A DNA stretch of 64,000 bases from DAOUKH01 sp965207995 (GCA_965207995.1 OZ242299.1:1054001-1118000), one strand, 5' to 3'. Counted from the first letter of the stretch, positions 17,173-25,829 are shown. Notes: a model not told the origin generated them from the sequence alone. Translations and numbers: made by a program.

Positions 17173-18585
17173 CTATTCCAGCGGCGGACGCCGCGTATGC
17201 CAACCGGCGGCCTGCTCGTAGGCGAATGCCAAGTTGAGGACACCGGCATCGTCGAAGGCACGACCGGCGATCTGCAGCCCCACCGGCAGCCCCTCGGAGA
17301 ACCCGCAGGGAACGGTGGCCGCGGGCAGGCCGTTCGAGTTGAAGAGCCGGGTGATGCGAGAGAGGAGCATCCGCGAGGGAAACTCCTGGCCGCCCAGCGT
17401 CACCACGGGCGCGGCGTACGAGGGCGCGGTGACGGGGCAGGTCGGGGTCATAAGGAAGTCGACGCGCTCCAAGACCCGCGCGATTTCGCGGTTCAGTGAG
17501 GCCCTCAGCTGGTTGGCCTTCGAGTAGTCCGCCGCCGTCACGAACAGCCCCGACTCGATGTGTATCCGCGTCACCGGATCGTAGTCGGCGCCCCGACTCA
17601 ATACCGTCTCCCGATGAACCGCCGCCGCGTCGGCGGGGATGATCGTGCTCATCACCAAGCCATAGTCCTCCAGGCGCGGCACCGAGACCTCCTCGACCTC
17701 CACCCCCAGGCCTGCCACCTGCTCCAACGCGGCCCGCGTCAGGCGCTCCACCTCCGGCTCGATCAGGTCCCACACGTACTCGCGCAGCACCCCGACGCGG
17801 AGTCCGCGCACCTCACCCGTCAGACATTCCTCGTAGTTGGGGACGGGTGCGTCGGCCGAGGTCGAATCGAGCGGGTCGTGGCCAGCGATGGCCTGCAGCG
17901 TCGCCGCCGCGCCCTCGACGGTGCGGGCGAGCGGCCCGGCGTGGTCGAGCGACCATGAAAGCGGCGTCATGCCCCGGCGGCTCACCAGCCCGTAGGTGGG
18001 CTTCAGCCCGGCGAGGCCGCAGAGCGACGCCGGCACCCGAATCGAGCCGCCCGTGTCGCTGCCGAGGGAGGCGGCGCACTCGCCCGCCGCGACGCTCGCC
18101 GCCGACCCCGTGCTCGAGCCGCCGGGCATCCGCGAGAGGTCCCACGCATTGTGGACGTCGCCGTAGTGGGCGTTGCGGCCCTGTTCCCCGAAGGCGAACT
18201 CGGTCATCATCAGCTTGCCGATGATGATCGCGCCCGAGGCCTTCAGCCCCTCGACGACTGCGCTGTCGGCGGCGGGGACGCGGTCGGCGTCGATCTTGGA
18301 GCCGGAGGTGGTGCGGATGCCGGCGGTGTCGTAGAGGTCTTTGACCCCGACCGGGATGCCGTGCATCGTCCCGCGATACTCGCCGCGCGCCATCTCCGCC
18401 TCGGCCTGCTCCGCTGCTTGCTTCGCCTCGTCGCGCGCAACGGTGATGAACGCATTGACCTCGGGTTCGACCCGCTCGATGCGGTCCAGGAACGCGCCGA
18501 CGACCTCGACGGGTGAGACCTGCCGCGAGCGCAGCAGCGCGCTCAGCTCGGGAATCGTACGGAGGCAGAGGTCGCCCACGCTCAT
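17173..18585 (-). CDS. Amidase-signature family amidohydrolase
   Basis: A 470-residue amidase. The Ser-cisSer-Lys triad can be placed: Lys in GIPVGVKDLYDTAG, the cis Ser in PGGSSTGSAASVAAG and the nucleophile in SDTGGSIRVPASLCG. The family acts on amides, and close relatives include AtzE, GatA and allophanate hydrolase. The start codon overlaps the stop of a 64-residue AtzG/GatC-like gene by 4 bases (ATGA). That pairing is what is seen for AtzG-AtzE-type complexes, in which the small protein stabilises the amidase. The natural substrate is unknown. Confidence 0.93.
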   Translation of the reverse strand: MSVGDLCLRTIPELSALLRSRQVSPVEVVGAFLDRIERVEPEVNAFITVARDEAKQAAEQAEAEMARGEYRGTMHGIPVGVKDLYDTAGIRTTSGSKIDADRVPAADSAVVEGLKASGAIIIGKLMMTEFAFGEQGRNAHYGDVHNAWDLSRMPGGSSTGSAASVAAGECAASLGSDTGGSIRVPASLCGLAGLKPTYGLVSRRGMTPLSWSLDHAGPLARTVEGAAATLQAIAGHDPLDSTSADAPVPNYEECLTGEVRGLRVGVLREYVWDLIEPEVERLTRAALEQVAGLGVEVEEVSVPRLEDYGLVMSTIIPADAAAVHRETVLSRGADYDPVTRIHIESGLFVTAADYSKANQLRASLNREIARVLERVDFLMTPTCPVTAPSYAAPVVTLGGQEFPSRMLLSRITRLFNSNGLPAATVPCGFSEGLPVGLQIAGRAFDDAGVLNLAFAYEQAAGWHTRRPPLE

Positions 18586-18776
18586 CGCGTCGGCCCCGGC
18601 CGGAACACCAGCACCGGCTCTTCGCCGACGACCTCGGCGGCCCGGAGCTTGTCCAACACCTCCCGCAGCGCCACGACGCTCGGGTAGAGGTCGGCGAGGT
18701 GATGATCGTCGGCGGTCAGGCCGGCGTCGGCGGCCAGCGCTCTGAAGTCTTCCAAAGTCAACTCGTCAGGGGGCAT
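18582..18776 (-). CDS. AtzG/GatC-like small partner of the amidase
   Basis: A 64-residue acidic, helical protein; the start at ATG 18776 has GGAGG a few bases upstream, while the longer frame to 18950 runs through the divergent promoter and is unlikely. The sequence has two helices (LTLEDFRALAADAGL and YPSVVALREVLDKLRA) and an Arg/Pro end (VLVFRPGPTR), like the short AtzG or GatC-type proteins that wrap around amidases. The 4-base overlap with the amidase gene supports one-to-one production. The assignment rests on size, pattern and context rather than on a named motif. Confidence 0.65.
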   Translation of the reverse strand: MPPDELTLEDFRALAADAGLTADDHHLADLYPSVVALREVLDKLRAAEVVGEEPVLVFRPGPTR

Positions 18777-18795
18777 CTCATCCTCCGCGGGTCGT

Positions 18796-18815
18796 GACGC
18801 TGCTATAGTAGCGTC
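18796..18815. promoter_or_regulatory. 20-base palindrome with a symmetric -10 box between divergent genes
   Basis: GACGCT, then CTATAG at the centre, then AGCGTC: a 20-base palindrome with one mismatched pair. On the plus strand it holds an extended -10 (TGC-TATAGT, 18801-18809) reading towards the CoA-transferase at 18838; on the minus strand the same bases give TATAGC towards the AtzG-like gene at 18776. The gap is only 61 bases, so this is probably a shared promoter or operator. Confidence 0.5.
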
Positions 18816-18837
18816 TACCCTCCCCTTCGGCCCAATC

Positions 18838-20109
18838 ATGTCACGACCTCTCGCGGAACTGTTACGAGGCGTCCGGGTGATAGACCTGTCGCGAGGTCTC
18901 GCCGGCCCAAGCTGCACCAGGCTCATGGCCGACCTGGGCGCCGAGGTCATTAAGGTCGAGCCTCCCGGCGGCGATCACACCCGTTCCTTCCAGCACCAGC
19001 GCGAGGGCCGCAGCGGTTACTTCATCCAGCAGAACGCCGGCAAGCGGGACATCTCCCTCGACCTCCGCACCGCCGAGGGCAAGGCCGTGCTCGACGAGCT
19101 GGTGTCGATCGGGGACGTCGTCGTCGAGAACTTCCGCCCCGGCGTCATGGCCAACCTGGGCTATGGATATGAGGACCTGCGGCGGCTCAACCCGTCCGTG
19201 GTCCTCTGCTCCATCTCGGCCTTCGGCCAGTACGGGCCGTACTCCGAGCGGCGCGGCGGCGACTACAACATCCAGGCCCTCAGCGGCATGATGTGGATCA
19301 ACGGCGACCCCGACGGCCCGCCCATGTGGACGGGCAACGCCTACTGCGACACAACCACCGGACTGCACGCCTACGGGGCCGCGGTCTCCGCGCTCTACAA
19401 CCGGCTCCTGACCGGCCGCGGCGAGCACGTCGACGTCGCGCTCATGGACTGCGCTATCTGGCAGCAGGAAATCACCTTCCAGGAGTACCTCCTCAGCGAC
19501 GGCGCTATCGAGCCGACCCGGTCGGGCAGCGGCCGCACCGACAACGCCCCCGTGAACGTCTACCGCGGCAGGGACGGCTACATGGTCCTCGCCGCCATGA
19601 GCGACCCCGCTTGGACCTTGCTCACGGCGACCATGGGCATGCCTGAGCTCGAGCACGACGAGCGGTTCGCTACCCGCTGGGACCGCGTCGAACGCATGCG
19701 GGAGCTCGACCGCATTATCGAAGGCTGGGTGTCGAGCTTCGACTCCGTCCAGGACGTCATCGACCTGCTGCTGTCGAAGGGGCTGATCTGCGGCAAGGTC
19801 CGCGACATTCCCGAGGTCGTCGCCGACCCCAACACCGACGCCCGCGGCATGCTCATGGACATCGACGATCCCGTCATCGAAGCACCGGTCCGCGTCATGA
19901 ACTCGCCGATGCGCTTCCACGCATCCACCGCACGGCCGCGCGGCCCTGCGCCACTGTTGGGGCAGGACTGGGACGAGGTCTTATGCGGCCTCTTGGGAAG
20001 GAGCCGCGACGACGCACTGGCGCTAATCGGCAACGGCGCGGCGCTCGTCGAGGACCGGGCGCTGCGTCCAATGCTGGCGCGCCTTGATGCCGACGCGGCC
20101 ACGTCCTGA
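18838..20109 (+). CDS. CaiB/BaiF family III CoA-transferase
   Basis: A 423-residue enzyme. The N-terminus contains LLRGVRVIDLSRGLAGPSC and DLGAEVIKVEPPGGDHTR, and the C-terminal domain contains VNVYRGRDGYMVLAAMSDPAW. The catalytic Asp is in place at AYCDTTTGLHAYG, 21 residues before TGRGEHVDVAL. It would transfer CoA to or from a carboxylic acid through an aspartyl-CoA intermediate. It starts a run of three family III genes (18838, 20114 and 21379) and two crotonases on the plus strand. The nearby amidase may supply the acid. Confidence 0.92.
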   Translation: MSRPLAELLRGVRVIDLSRGLAGPSCTRLMADLGAEVIKVEPPGGDHTRSFQHQREGRSGYFIQQNAGKRDISLDLRTAEGKAVLDELVSIGDVVVENFRPGVMANLGYGYEDLRRLNPSVVLCSISAFGQYGPYSERRGGDYNIQALSGMMWINGDPDGPPMWTGNAYCDTTTGLHAYGAAVSALYNRLLTGRGEHVDVALMDCAIWQQEITFQEYLLSDGAIEPTRSGSGRTDNAPVNVYRGRDGYMVLAAMSDPAWTLLTATMGMPELEHDERFATRWDRVERMRELDRIIEGWVSSFDSVQDVIDLLLSKGLICGKVRDIPEVVADPNTDARGMLMDIDDPVIEAPVRVMNSPMRFHASTARPRGPAPLLGQDWDEVLCGLLGRSRDDALALIGNGAALVEDRALRPMLARLDADAATS

Positions 20110-20113
20110 CCCC

Positions 20114-21382
20114 ATGCGCGAGTCTGCGGAGAACGGCAGCGACGGCATGACCACGAGCGGCACACTGCCCCCCTTGGCGGGCCTCCGCGTAGTGGAGTTT
20201 GCCGAGCAGATCTCCGCGCCCTTCTGCGGCAAGCTCCTCGCCGGGCTTGGCGCCGACGTCATCAAGGTGGAGCCGCTCGTCGGCGACCCGCTGCGCGACT
20301 ACGGACCATTCCTGGACGACCTGCCCCATTCGGAACGGGGCGGGCTCTTCCACTACCTCAACGGCGGGAAGCGAAGCGTCACCCTCGACCTCGCACCCCG
20401 CTCTGGCGAACGGCTGGCTCTCGAGCTCGCGCGGTGGGCCGACGTCGTCGTCACCGACGGCTCCCTGCCGGCGGCCCTGCGCGACTTGCTGGCCGAGGAG
20501 GCGGCGCGCGACCCCGCCCTCATCTGGACGCAGGTCAGCGTCTTCGGCAACGACGGCCCCCATGCCTCGTTCGTGGGCGGCACGCTGCAAGCGGCCGCCG
20601 GCTCCGTTGCCTACCACCTCGGCGACCCCGACCGGGCGCCGCTCATGTCACCGGCGCGCGAGGCCGAGTATTGGGGCGGTCTCCAGGGCTGCGCCGCGAC
20701 GCTCGCCGCCGTCCACAGCCGGGAGCGGGACGGGGCAGGCCAGGGCGTCGAAATCTCGTCGCTCGAAGCGATCTCCACGCTCGTCGGCGCGCACCGCGAC
20801 CTCCGCGCGGTACGTTTCGGCGGCGCCATCACCGTCGGATTCGGCGGCGACACGCCGCGCCAGGGCTATCACGGCTGGCTGCTGCCCTGGGTCACACTCC
20901 CCTGCAAGGACGGCTACGTCACCATCATCTCGTCCTCGGTCCGTCACTGGCAGCGCTATCTCGACGAGATGGAGGGGCAGGACTGGACGAGCGACCCACG
21001 CATCTACAACCTCGACCGGCCCTACATTGAGGAAGACCTCGGCTTCGACACCCTCGACGCCCTGCAGATGCAGTGGCTTGAAACCAAGACCAAGGCGGAG
21101 CTCTTCGAACTCTTCGGACGCCTGCCCGTCCCGTTCCAGCCGGTGCAGACCATCGCCGAAGTGTTGGATTCGGATCACATGCGGCATCGGAAGTCCCTGG
21201 CGCCGGTGAGCTATCCGGGCGGCGAGGCCTACGCACCGGGCCTACCGTTCCGCCTTCCCGCCTGCGTCCTGAACCCGGCTCCGGCGCCGCGATTGGGGGC
21301 GGACAACCGGCGGGTCTATTGCGAGATGCTTGGGCTCAAACCCAATGATCTCGTCGCGCTCAGCAGGGCGGGGATCATATGA
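20114..21382 (+). CDS. CaiB/BaiF family III CoA-transferase, Asp replaced by Glu
   Basis: A 422-residue family member with LAGLRVVEFAEQISAPFCG and GLGADVIKVEPLVGDPLR. At the place of the catalytic Asp, counted back from DGAGQGVEIS, the sequence reads PAREAEYWGGLQG, so the position is Glu or shifted. It may be a regulatory or structural partner of the next gene, which has the Asp and overlaps it by 4 bases. Start choice is weak: ATG 20114 follows the stop of the previous gene by 4 bases, and a second ATG is at 20147; neither has a good ribosome-binding site, so coupled translation is likely. Confidence 0.87.
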   Translation: MRESAENGSDGMTTSGTLPPLAGLRVVEFAEQISAPFCGKLLAGLGADVIKVEPLVGDPLRDYGPFLDDLPHSERGGLFHYLNGGKRSVTLDLAPRSGERLALELARWADVVVTDGSLPAALRDLLAEEAARDPALIWTQVSVFGNDGPHASFVGGTLQAAAGSVAYHLGDPDRAPLMSPAREAEYWGGLQGCAATLAAVHSRERDGAGQGVEISSLEAISTLVGAHRDLRAVRFGGAITVGFGGDTPRQGYHGWLLPWVTLPCKDGYVTIISSSVRHWQRYLDEMEGQDWTSDPRIYNLDRPYIEEDLGFDTLDALQMQWLETKTKAELFELFGRLPVPFQPVQTIAEVLDSDHMRHRKSLAPVSYPGGEAYAPGLPFRLPACVLNPAPAPRLGADNRRVYCEMLGLKPNDLVALSRAGII

Positions 21383-22581
21383 GGACCGCCGCGCTGGAGG
21401 GCCTGCGGGTGCTCGACCTCGGCCAGATCTGGGCGGGGCCGCTCTGCGTCCACATGCTCGGCGACATGGGCGCAGAGATCGTCCGCGTCGAGACGCGGGG
21501 GCGCGCCGTCGTGTCGGGCCGTCCGGAGTTCGGCCCCGACGACCCCCCCGAGCACGCCGCGTCCTACTACCTGCGCAACCGCATCTGCCTCAGCGCCGAC
21601 CTGTCCCATCAAGCAGGCATCGACCTCGTCCGCGAGCTCGCCCGGATCGTCGACGTCGTGGTGGAGAACTTCGCTCCCCGGACGCTTCCAGGCCTGGGAT
21701 TGGGCTACGACACCCTCCGCCGGCTCAACCCTGCGCTGATCATGCTCTCCCTCCCCGCCGCAGGCCTGGACGGCCCCTGGCGCGACCGGCTGACGCAGGG
21801 GCCGTCGCTCTCCGCCCTCTACGGCCGCGCCAGCCTGATCGGCTATCCGGGAGAGGCCTGGCCCCGCGCCGACACCGCCGAGGGCGACCCCTTGGGAGCG
21901 TCCTTCGGCTTCATCGCCGTCATGGCCGCGTTGGCGCACCGCGACAAGACCGGCGAGGGGCAGCAGATCGACCTCGCGCAGGGCGAGGCGCTGCTGGCCG
22001 TCGATGCCGAGGCCGTGCTCGAATACTCGATGAACGGCCGGACGATGGGCTTCCGGGGCAACCGCTCCCCCACCACCGCGCCTCACGGCATCTATCCCTG
22101 CGCCGGCGACGACCACTGGATCGCCATCTCCGCCGAAGGCGAAGGCCAGTATCAGGCGTTGTTGGGGTGCATGGGCCCGGCGGGGGCCTCCCTCCGCCGC
22201 TACCGAGACGCCTTCCAGCGCCTCCGCGCCTACGAGGAGATCGACGCCGCGGTGGCGGCCTGGACTGTTGGCTTCGACCGCTGGCAGCTTACCTACCGGC
22301 TGCAAGCCGCCGGCGTGCCCGCCTATCCCGTCCTCGACGCCCGCGGCCAGCTCGACGATCCGCACCTTCAGTACCGCCGTCCGCTCGCCGTCGAGTCCGA
22401 CGTGCCCATGGACGTCGGCAACGTGGCATACACGAATCCATGGAAGCTCGAACGGACGCCGGCGCGAATTCGCCGCACCGTGGCGAACATCGGGGCCGAC
22501 AACGACTTCGTCCTCCGCGACCTGCTCGGCAAGAGCGCGGCGCGGATCGAAAAATTGACGAGAGACGAAGTCCTCGTCTAG
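21379..22581 (+). CDS. CaiB/BaiF family III CoA-transferase
   Basis: A 400-residue family member: LEGLRVLDLGQIWAGPLC near the N-terminus, MGAEIVRVETRGRAVV for CoA binding, and PHGIYPCAGDDHWIAISAEG in the C-terminal domain. The catalytic Asp appears at EGDPLGASFGF, 21 residues before TGEGQQIDLA. The start overlaps the stop of the previous CoA-transferase gene (ATGA), so the two are made together and may form a heterodimer. It is 32 bases upstream of a crotonase gene with a strong ribosome-binding site. Confidence 0.91.
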   Translation: MRTAALEGLRVLDLGQIWAGPLCVHMLGDMGAEIVRVETRGRAVVSGRPEFGPDDPPEHAASYYLRNRICLSADLSHQAGIDLVRELARIVDVVVENFAPRTLPGLGLGYDTLRRLNPALIMLSLPAAGLDGPWRDRLTQGPSLSALYGRASLIGYPGEAWPRADTAEGDPLGASFGFIAVMAALAHRDKTGEGQQIDLAQGEALLAVDAEAVLEYSMNGRTMGFRGNRSPTTAPHGIYPCAGDDHWIAISAEGEGQYQALLGCMGPAGASLRRYRDAFQRLRAYEEIDAAVAAWTVGFDRWQLTYRLQAAGVPAYPVLDARGQLDDPHLQYRRPLAVESDVPMDVGNVAYTNPWKLERTPARIRRTVANIGADNDFVLRDLLGKSAARIEKLTRDEVLV

Positions 22582-22613
22582 CGTGGCCCCGCTTGGAGTG
22601 AGGAGGAAGGTCC

Positions 22614-23453
22614 ATGTCCTACGAACACATCCTGTACGAGGTCGACGACGCGGTCGCGGTCATCACGCTCAACCGTCCTGAACTGCTCAACGCCCAGAAT
22701 GAGGCGCTTAAGGAAGACGTCGACCGCGCCCTGCGGGCGGCCGACGAGGACGACGACGTCCGCGTCGTCATCCTCAAAGGCGCCGGCCGCGCCTTCTCCG
22801 CCGGCCACGACATGAAGCAGTTGCCGCGGGACCCCACCGCGTTCGGCGCCGACGATCCCCGCAAGTGGTTCGAGGGCGACACTGAGAAGGTGTCCGAGTT
22901 CGTCCGCAAGATCCTGCGGCTCTTCCTCAACATCCACTACGCCAAGAAGCCGAACATCGCCCAGGTGCACGGGCACGTGATCGCCGGCGGCTGGGCGATG
23001 GCCGCGATGTGCGACCTCATCGTCGCCGCCGACGACACCATGATCGCCGACCCCGTCGTGCGCATGGGCTCCTCGGCGGTGGAGGTACTCATGGAGCCGT
23101 GGGACCTCGGCGTGCGGAAGGCCAAGGAAGTGCTGTGGCTCGGCGATCCGATAACGGCTGAGGAGGCGTGGCGGCTCGGCGCGGTGAACAGGGTCGTCCC
23201 CCGCGACCAGCTCGACGAGGAGACGATGCGGCTGGCCCGGAAGATCGCGCTGACGCCGCCGGCCACCCTACAAGCCACGAAACGCTCCATCAACCGCATG
23301 CTCGACGGCATGGGCTGGCGCTCCAGCCACGAGGAGCACACCGAGGTGTGGATCGCCAATCACTTCGGCGACGAGCACAAGCGGCTGCACCGCGAGCGCG
23401 AGGACCTGGGACTCCGTGAGTTCATCCGCCGGCGCGACGAGCCGTACAGGTAG
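22614..23453 (+). CDS. Enoyl-CoA hydratase/isomerase-family (crotonase) protein
   Basis: A 279-residue crotonase-fold protein. ITLNRPELLNAQNEALK, GRAFSAGHDMKQLPRD (first oxyanion-hole segment) and HGHVIAGGWAMAAMCDLI (second) are clear; the C-terminus is longer than in standard enoyl-CoA hydratases. The acidic pair of hydratases is not obvious (VVRMGSSAVEVLMEP), so hydratase activity is not assured. A paralogue follows 6 bases later with the same length and very similar sequence. A strong GAGGAGG ribosome-binding site stands before the start. Confidence 0.9.
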   Translation: MSYEHILYEVDDAVAVITLNRPELLNAQNEALKEDVDRALRAADEDDDVRVVILKGAGRAFSAGHDMKQLPRDPTAFGADDPRKWFEGDTEKVSEFVRKILRLFLNIHYAKKPNIAQVHGHVIAGGWAMAAMCDLIVAADDTMIADPVVRMGSSAVEVLMEPWDLGVRKAKEVLWLGDPITAEEAWRLGAVNRVVPRDQLDEETMRLARKIALTPPATLQATKRSINRMLDGMGWRSSHEEHTEVWIANHFGDEHKRLHREREDLGLREFIRRRDEPYR

Positions 23454-23459
23454 GAAGCC

Positions 23460-24308
23460 ATGACGTACGAAACGATCGACTACGAGATAGATGACAGCGC
23501 CGCCGTCATCACCCTGAACCGGCCGGAGGTGCTCAACGCCCAGAACGAGGCGATGAAGGACGAGCTTGCCGACGCCTTTCGCGCCGCCGACGCCGACGGG
23601 GACGTCCGCGTCGTGGTGTTGCGGGGGGCGGGCCGCGCCTTCTCCTCAGGCCACGACCTGAAGTCCTTTCCCCGCGACCCCCTCGCCTTCGGCGCCCCCT
23701 CGGCCGACAAGTGGTTCGAGGGCGACACCGAGATGGTGCGCCGCATCTTCCACGAGGCGATCTTTCAGAAGTGCATGGCGGTCCACTACACCCGCAAGCC
23801 GACCATCGCCCAGGTGCACGGCTACTGCATCGCCGGCGGCTGGCTGCTGGCTTCGATGTGCGACCTCATCGTCGCCGCCGACGACGCCAGGTTCAGAGAC
23901 CCCGTCGTGCTCATGGCCGCCGGCGGGCTCGAGCTGCTGGTCGAGCCCTGGGACGTGGGGGTGCGGAAGGCCAAGGAGCTCATGTGGACAGGCGACTACC
24001 TCGAAGCCGAGGAGGCGCACCGGCTCGGCCTGGTCAACCGGGTCGTCCCCCGCGACCGGCTCGACGAGGAGACGATGCGGATCGCGCGGAGGATCGCCCT
24101 GAGCCCGCCGGCTACCCTTCAGGCCACGAAGCGCTCCATCAACCGCATGCTCGACGGCATGGGCTGGCGCAAGAGCCACGAACAGCACTTCGAGACCTGG
24201 ACTGCCGCGATGTTCACCGACGAGCACAAGGCTGGCCACGAGGGGATGAGCGCGAAGAACCTTAGGGCGTTCATTCAGAAGCGCGACGCGCCCTACGAGA
24301 AGCCTTAG
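23460..24308 (+). CDS. Enoyl-CoA hydratase/isomerase-family (crotonase) protein, paralogue of the preceding gene
   Basis: A 282-residue crotonase-fold protein with ITLNRPEVLNAQNEAMK, GRAFSSGHDLKSFPRD and HGYCIAGGWLLASMCDLI. It shares long identical stretches with the gene at 22614-23453, for example LQATKRSINRMLDGMGWR near residue 220 in both, so the two arose by tandem duplication. They may form a mixed oligomer or act on two related acyl-CoAs. Its stop codon interleaves with the stop of the convergent isochorismatase-family gene. Confidence 0.9.
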   Translation: MTYETIDYEIDDSAAVITLNRPEVLNAQNEAMKDELADAFRAADADGDVRVVVLRGAGRAFSSGHDLKSFPRDPLAFGAPSADKWFEGDTEMVRRIFHEAIFQKCMAVHYTRKPTIAQVHGYCIAGGWLLASMCDLIVAADDARFRDPVVLMAAGGLELLVEPWDVGVRKAKELMWTGDYLEAEEAHRLGLVNRVVPRDRLDEETMRIARRIALSPPATLQATKRSINRMLDGMGWRKSHEQHFETWTAAMFTDEHKAGHEGMSAKNLRAFIQKRDAPYEKP

Positions 24309-25024
24309 CCGCCCGGCGTGTCAACCCGGGCGCGCATCCACTCCAGCACGTCGTCCATCGGCGCGACGCTGGCCACGTAGCGCCACATGTCGAAGAGCGA
24401 CGCCTTGTGCGCCCAGACGTTCTTGTCGCAAACCGCCTCCTCGACCACCACCACGCGAAAGTTCGCCGACACCGCGTCCGTCACCGAGGCGCGGACGCAT
24501 CCGCTGGTGGCCGCCCCGACGAAGATCAGGGTGTCGACGCCGCGGTGCTGGAGCACCGGGACGAGGTAGGTGTTGGCGAACGCCGAGCTCGCCTTCTTCC
24601 AGATGATCGGCTCGCCGGGGCGGGGGGCGACGCGGGGGTCGATCTCCACCCACGGCTCCCCGTCGCGCAGGTACTCGGCCAGGCTGGGGAACTTCTCGCC
24701 GCGCACCCCGGCATCGCCGCCGCCCGCGGCGTAGCGGTCGCCGGTGAAGATGACCGGAATGCCCGATTCCCGCGCCGCGTCGATGACGCGGGCCGCCGCC
24801 GCGACGGCGCCGTCCGTGATCTCCTGGACGTGCTCCGACGCGCCGCGCACCCAGGGCTTCGGCTCGGGCGACACATAGCCGCGCTGCAGGTCGATGACAA
24901 TGACGGCCGGCCGCTCGCCGCCTCGGTAGAAGTCGGCGCCGTAGCCGGCCTGAAGCTCTTCCGGCGTCACCGACTCGTGGATGTAGCGGACCATCGGGTC
25001 CGGTTTCAGGAAATTCAGGCTCAT
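24305..25024 (-). CDS. Isochorismatase-family cysteine hydrolase
   Basis: A 239-residue hydrolase of the N-carbamoylsarcosine amidohydrolase type. The Asp-Lys-Cys triad can be placed: Asp in VIVIDLQRGYVSPEP, Lys in IIWKKASSAF, and Cys in GAATSGCVRASVTDA, where the cis-peptide loop lies. These enzymes cleave amides such as N-carbamoyl compounds, nicotinamide or biuret. Start is ATG 25024, overlapping by 4 bases the stop of a paralogue upstream. The neighbouring amidase and CoA-transferases are in line with amide breakdown. Confidence 0.9.
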   Translation of the reverse strand: MSLNFLKPDPMVRYIHESVTPEELQAGYGADFYRGGERPAVIVIDLQRGYVSPEPKPWVRGASEHVQEITDGAVAAAARVIDAARESGIPVIFTGDRYAAGGGDAGVRGEKFPSLAEYLRDGEPWVEIDPRVAPRPGEPIIWKKASSAFANTYLVPVLQHRGVDTLIFVGAATSGCVRASVTDAVSANFRVVVVEEAVCDKNVWAHKASLFDMWRYVASVAPMDDVLEWMRARVDTPGG

Positions 25025-25746
25025 GAGCCGGCCGCCCCGTTTCGCTCGCCGAATTCGGCCATCCAGTCGATGACGTCCTCCAGAGAGGCCACGGTGGCGA
25101 TATAGCGCCAGAGGTCGAACAGGGTTGCCTTGTGCGCCCAGAGGCTCTTGTCGCAGACCGCCTGCTCGACCACGACGGTGCGGAAGTTGCCAGCGATCGC
25201 GTCTACCGCCGCCGCGCGCACGCAGCCGCTCGTCGCCGTGCCCGCGATGATGCACGTGTCGACCTTATATTGCACCAAGAGCGGGGCGAGGTAGGTGCCG
25301 AAGAACCCCGAGGCCGCCTGCTTCCAGACGACGACCTCCCCGCTCCTAGGAGCGAGGCGCTCGTCGATCTCCACCCAGGGAAGGCCCTCCCGCATGTACG
25401 CCGCCAGATGAGGGAACTTCTCCCCGCGGACGCCGCAGTCACTGCCGTCGGGCAGGTACCGCGTTCCGGTGTAGAAGACGGGCAGGCCCGCCGTTCGCGC
25501 GGCCTCGATCAGCTGCCCCGTCGCGGCGGTCGCGCCGTCGATGAGCTCGGCGATACCCTCCGGCAGCCCCTTCACCCAAGGCTTCGGCTCGGGCGAAACG
25601 TAGCCGCGCTGCATGTCGATCACCAGCAGCGCGGGGCGTTCGCCCTTCCGGTAGAAGTCGTGGTCGGGCTCGCCGGCGGCCTCCTCCGGCGTCAGCGACG
25701 CGCTGATGTAGGCAATGTTCGGGTCGGGTTCGAGGAACTTGAGCAT
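25021..25746 (-). CDS. Isochorismatase-family cysteine hydrolase, paralogue
   Basis: A 241-residue hydrolase with the same triad pattern: Asp in LVIDMQRGYVSPEP, Lys in VVWKQAASGF, Cys in GTATSGCVRAAAVDA. It and the following gene share the unusual N-terminus (LKFLEPDPN / LNFLKPDPM) and the ending 'LFDxWRYxAxVAxxxDVxxWM', so they are a tandem duplicate and could make a heteromer. It is the first gene of a two-gene minus-strand operon, divergent from the ABC binding protein gene at 25926. The substrate is unknown. Confidence 0.9.
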   Translation of the reverse strand: MLKFLEPDPNIAYISASLTPEEAAGEPDHDFYRKGERPALLVIDMQRGYVSPEPKPWVKGLPEGIAELIDGATAATGQLIEAARTAGLPVFYTGTRYLPDGSDCGVRGEKFPHLAAYMREGLPWVEIDERLAPRSGEVVVWKQAASGFFGTYLAPLLVQYKVDTCIIAGTATSGCVRAAAVDAIAGNFRTVVVEQAVCDKSLWAHKATLFDLWRYIATVASLEDVIDWMAEFGERNGAAGS

Positions 25747-25795
25747 CGCGCGTGGGGCCTTCTCGCCGGAGGGTACGGGCAGTATACGCGAATAG

Positions 25796-25807
25796 GGGTT
25801 GCAACCC
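25796..25807. promoter_or_regulatory. 12-base perfect palindrome over the -35 box
   Basis: GGGTTGCAACCC, a perfect palindrome, lies between the divergent isochorismatase and ABC transporter genes and covers the -35 box (25799-25804) of the latter. It is a candidate operator; the regulator is not known. Confidence 0.4.
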
Positions 25808-25829
25808 TGTCGATTGTAGGTGCTATAAT
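25799..25829 (+). promoter_or_regulatory. Sigma-70 promoter with extended -10 for the ABC binding protein gene
   Basis: TGC-TATAAT (25821-25829) is a perfect extended -10 box. The -35 is TTGCAA at 25799-25804, 19 bases away. It reads towards the gene at 25926 and leaves a leader of about 90 bases. Confidence 0.65.
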
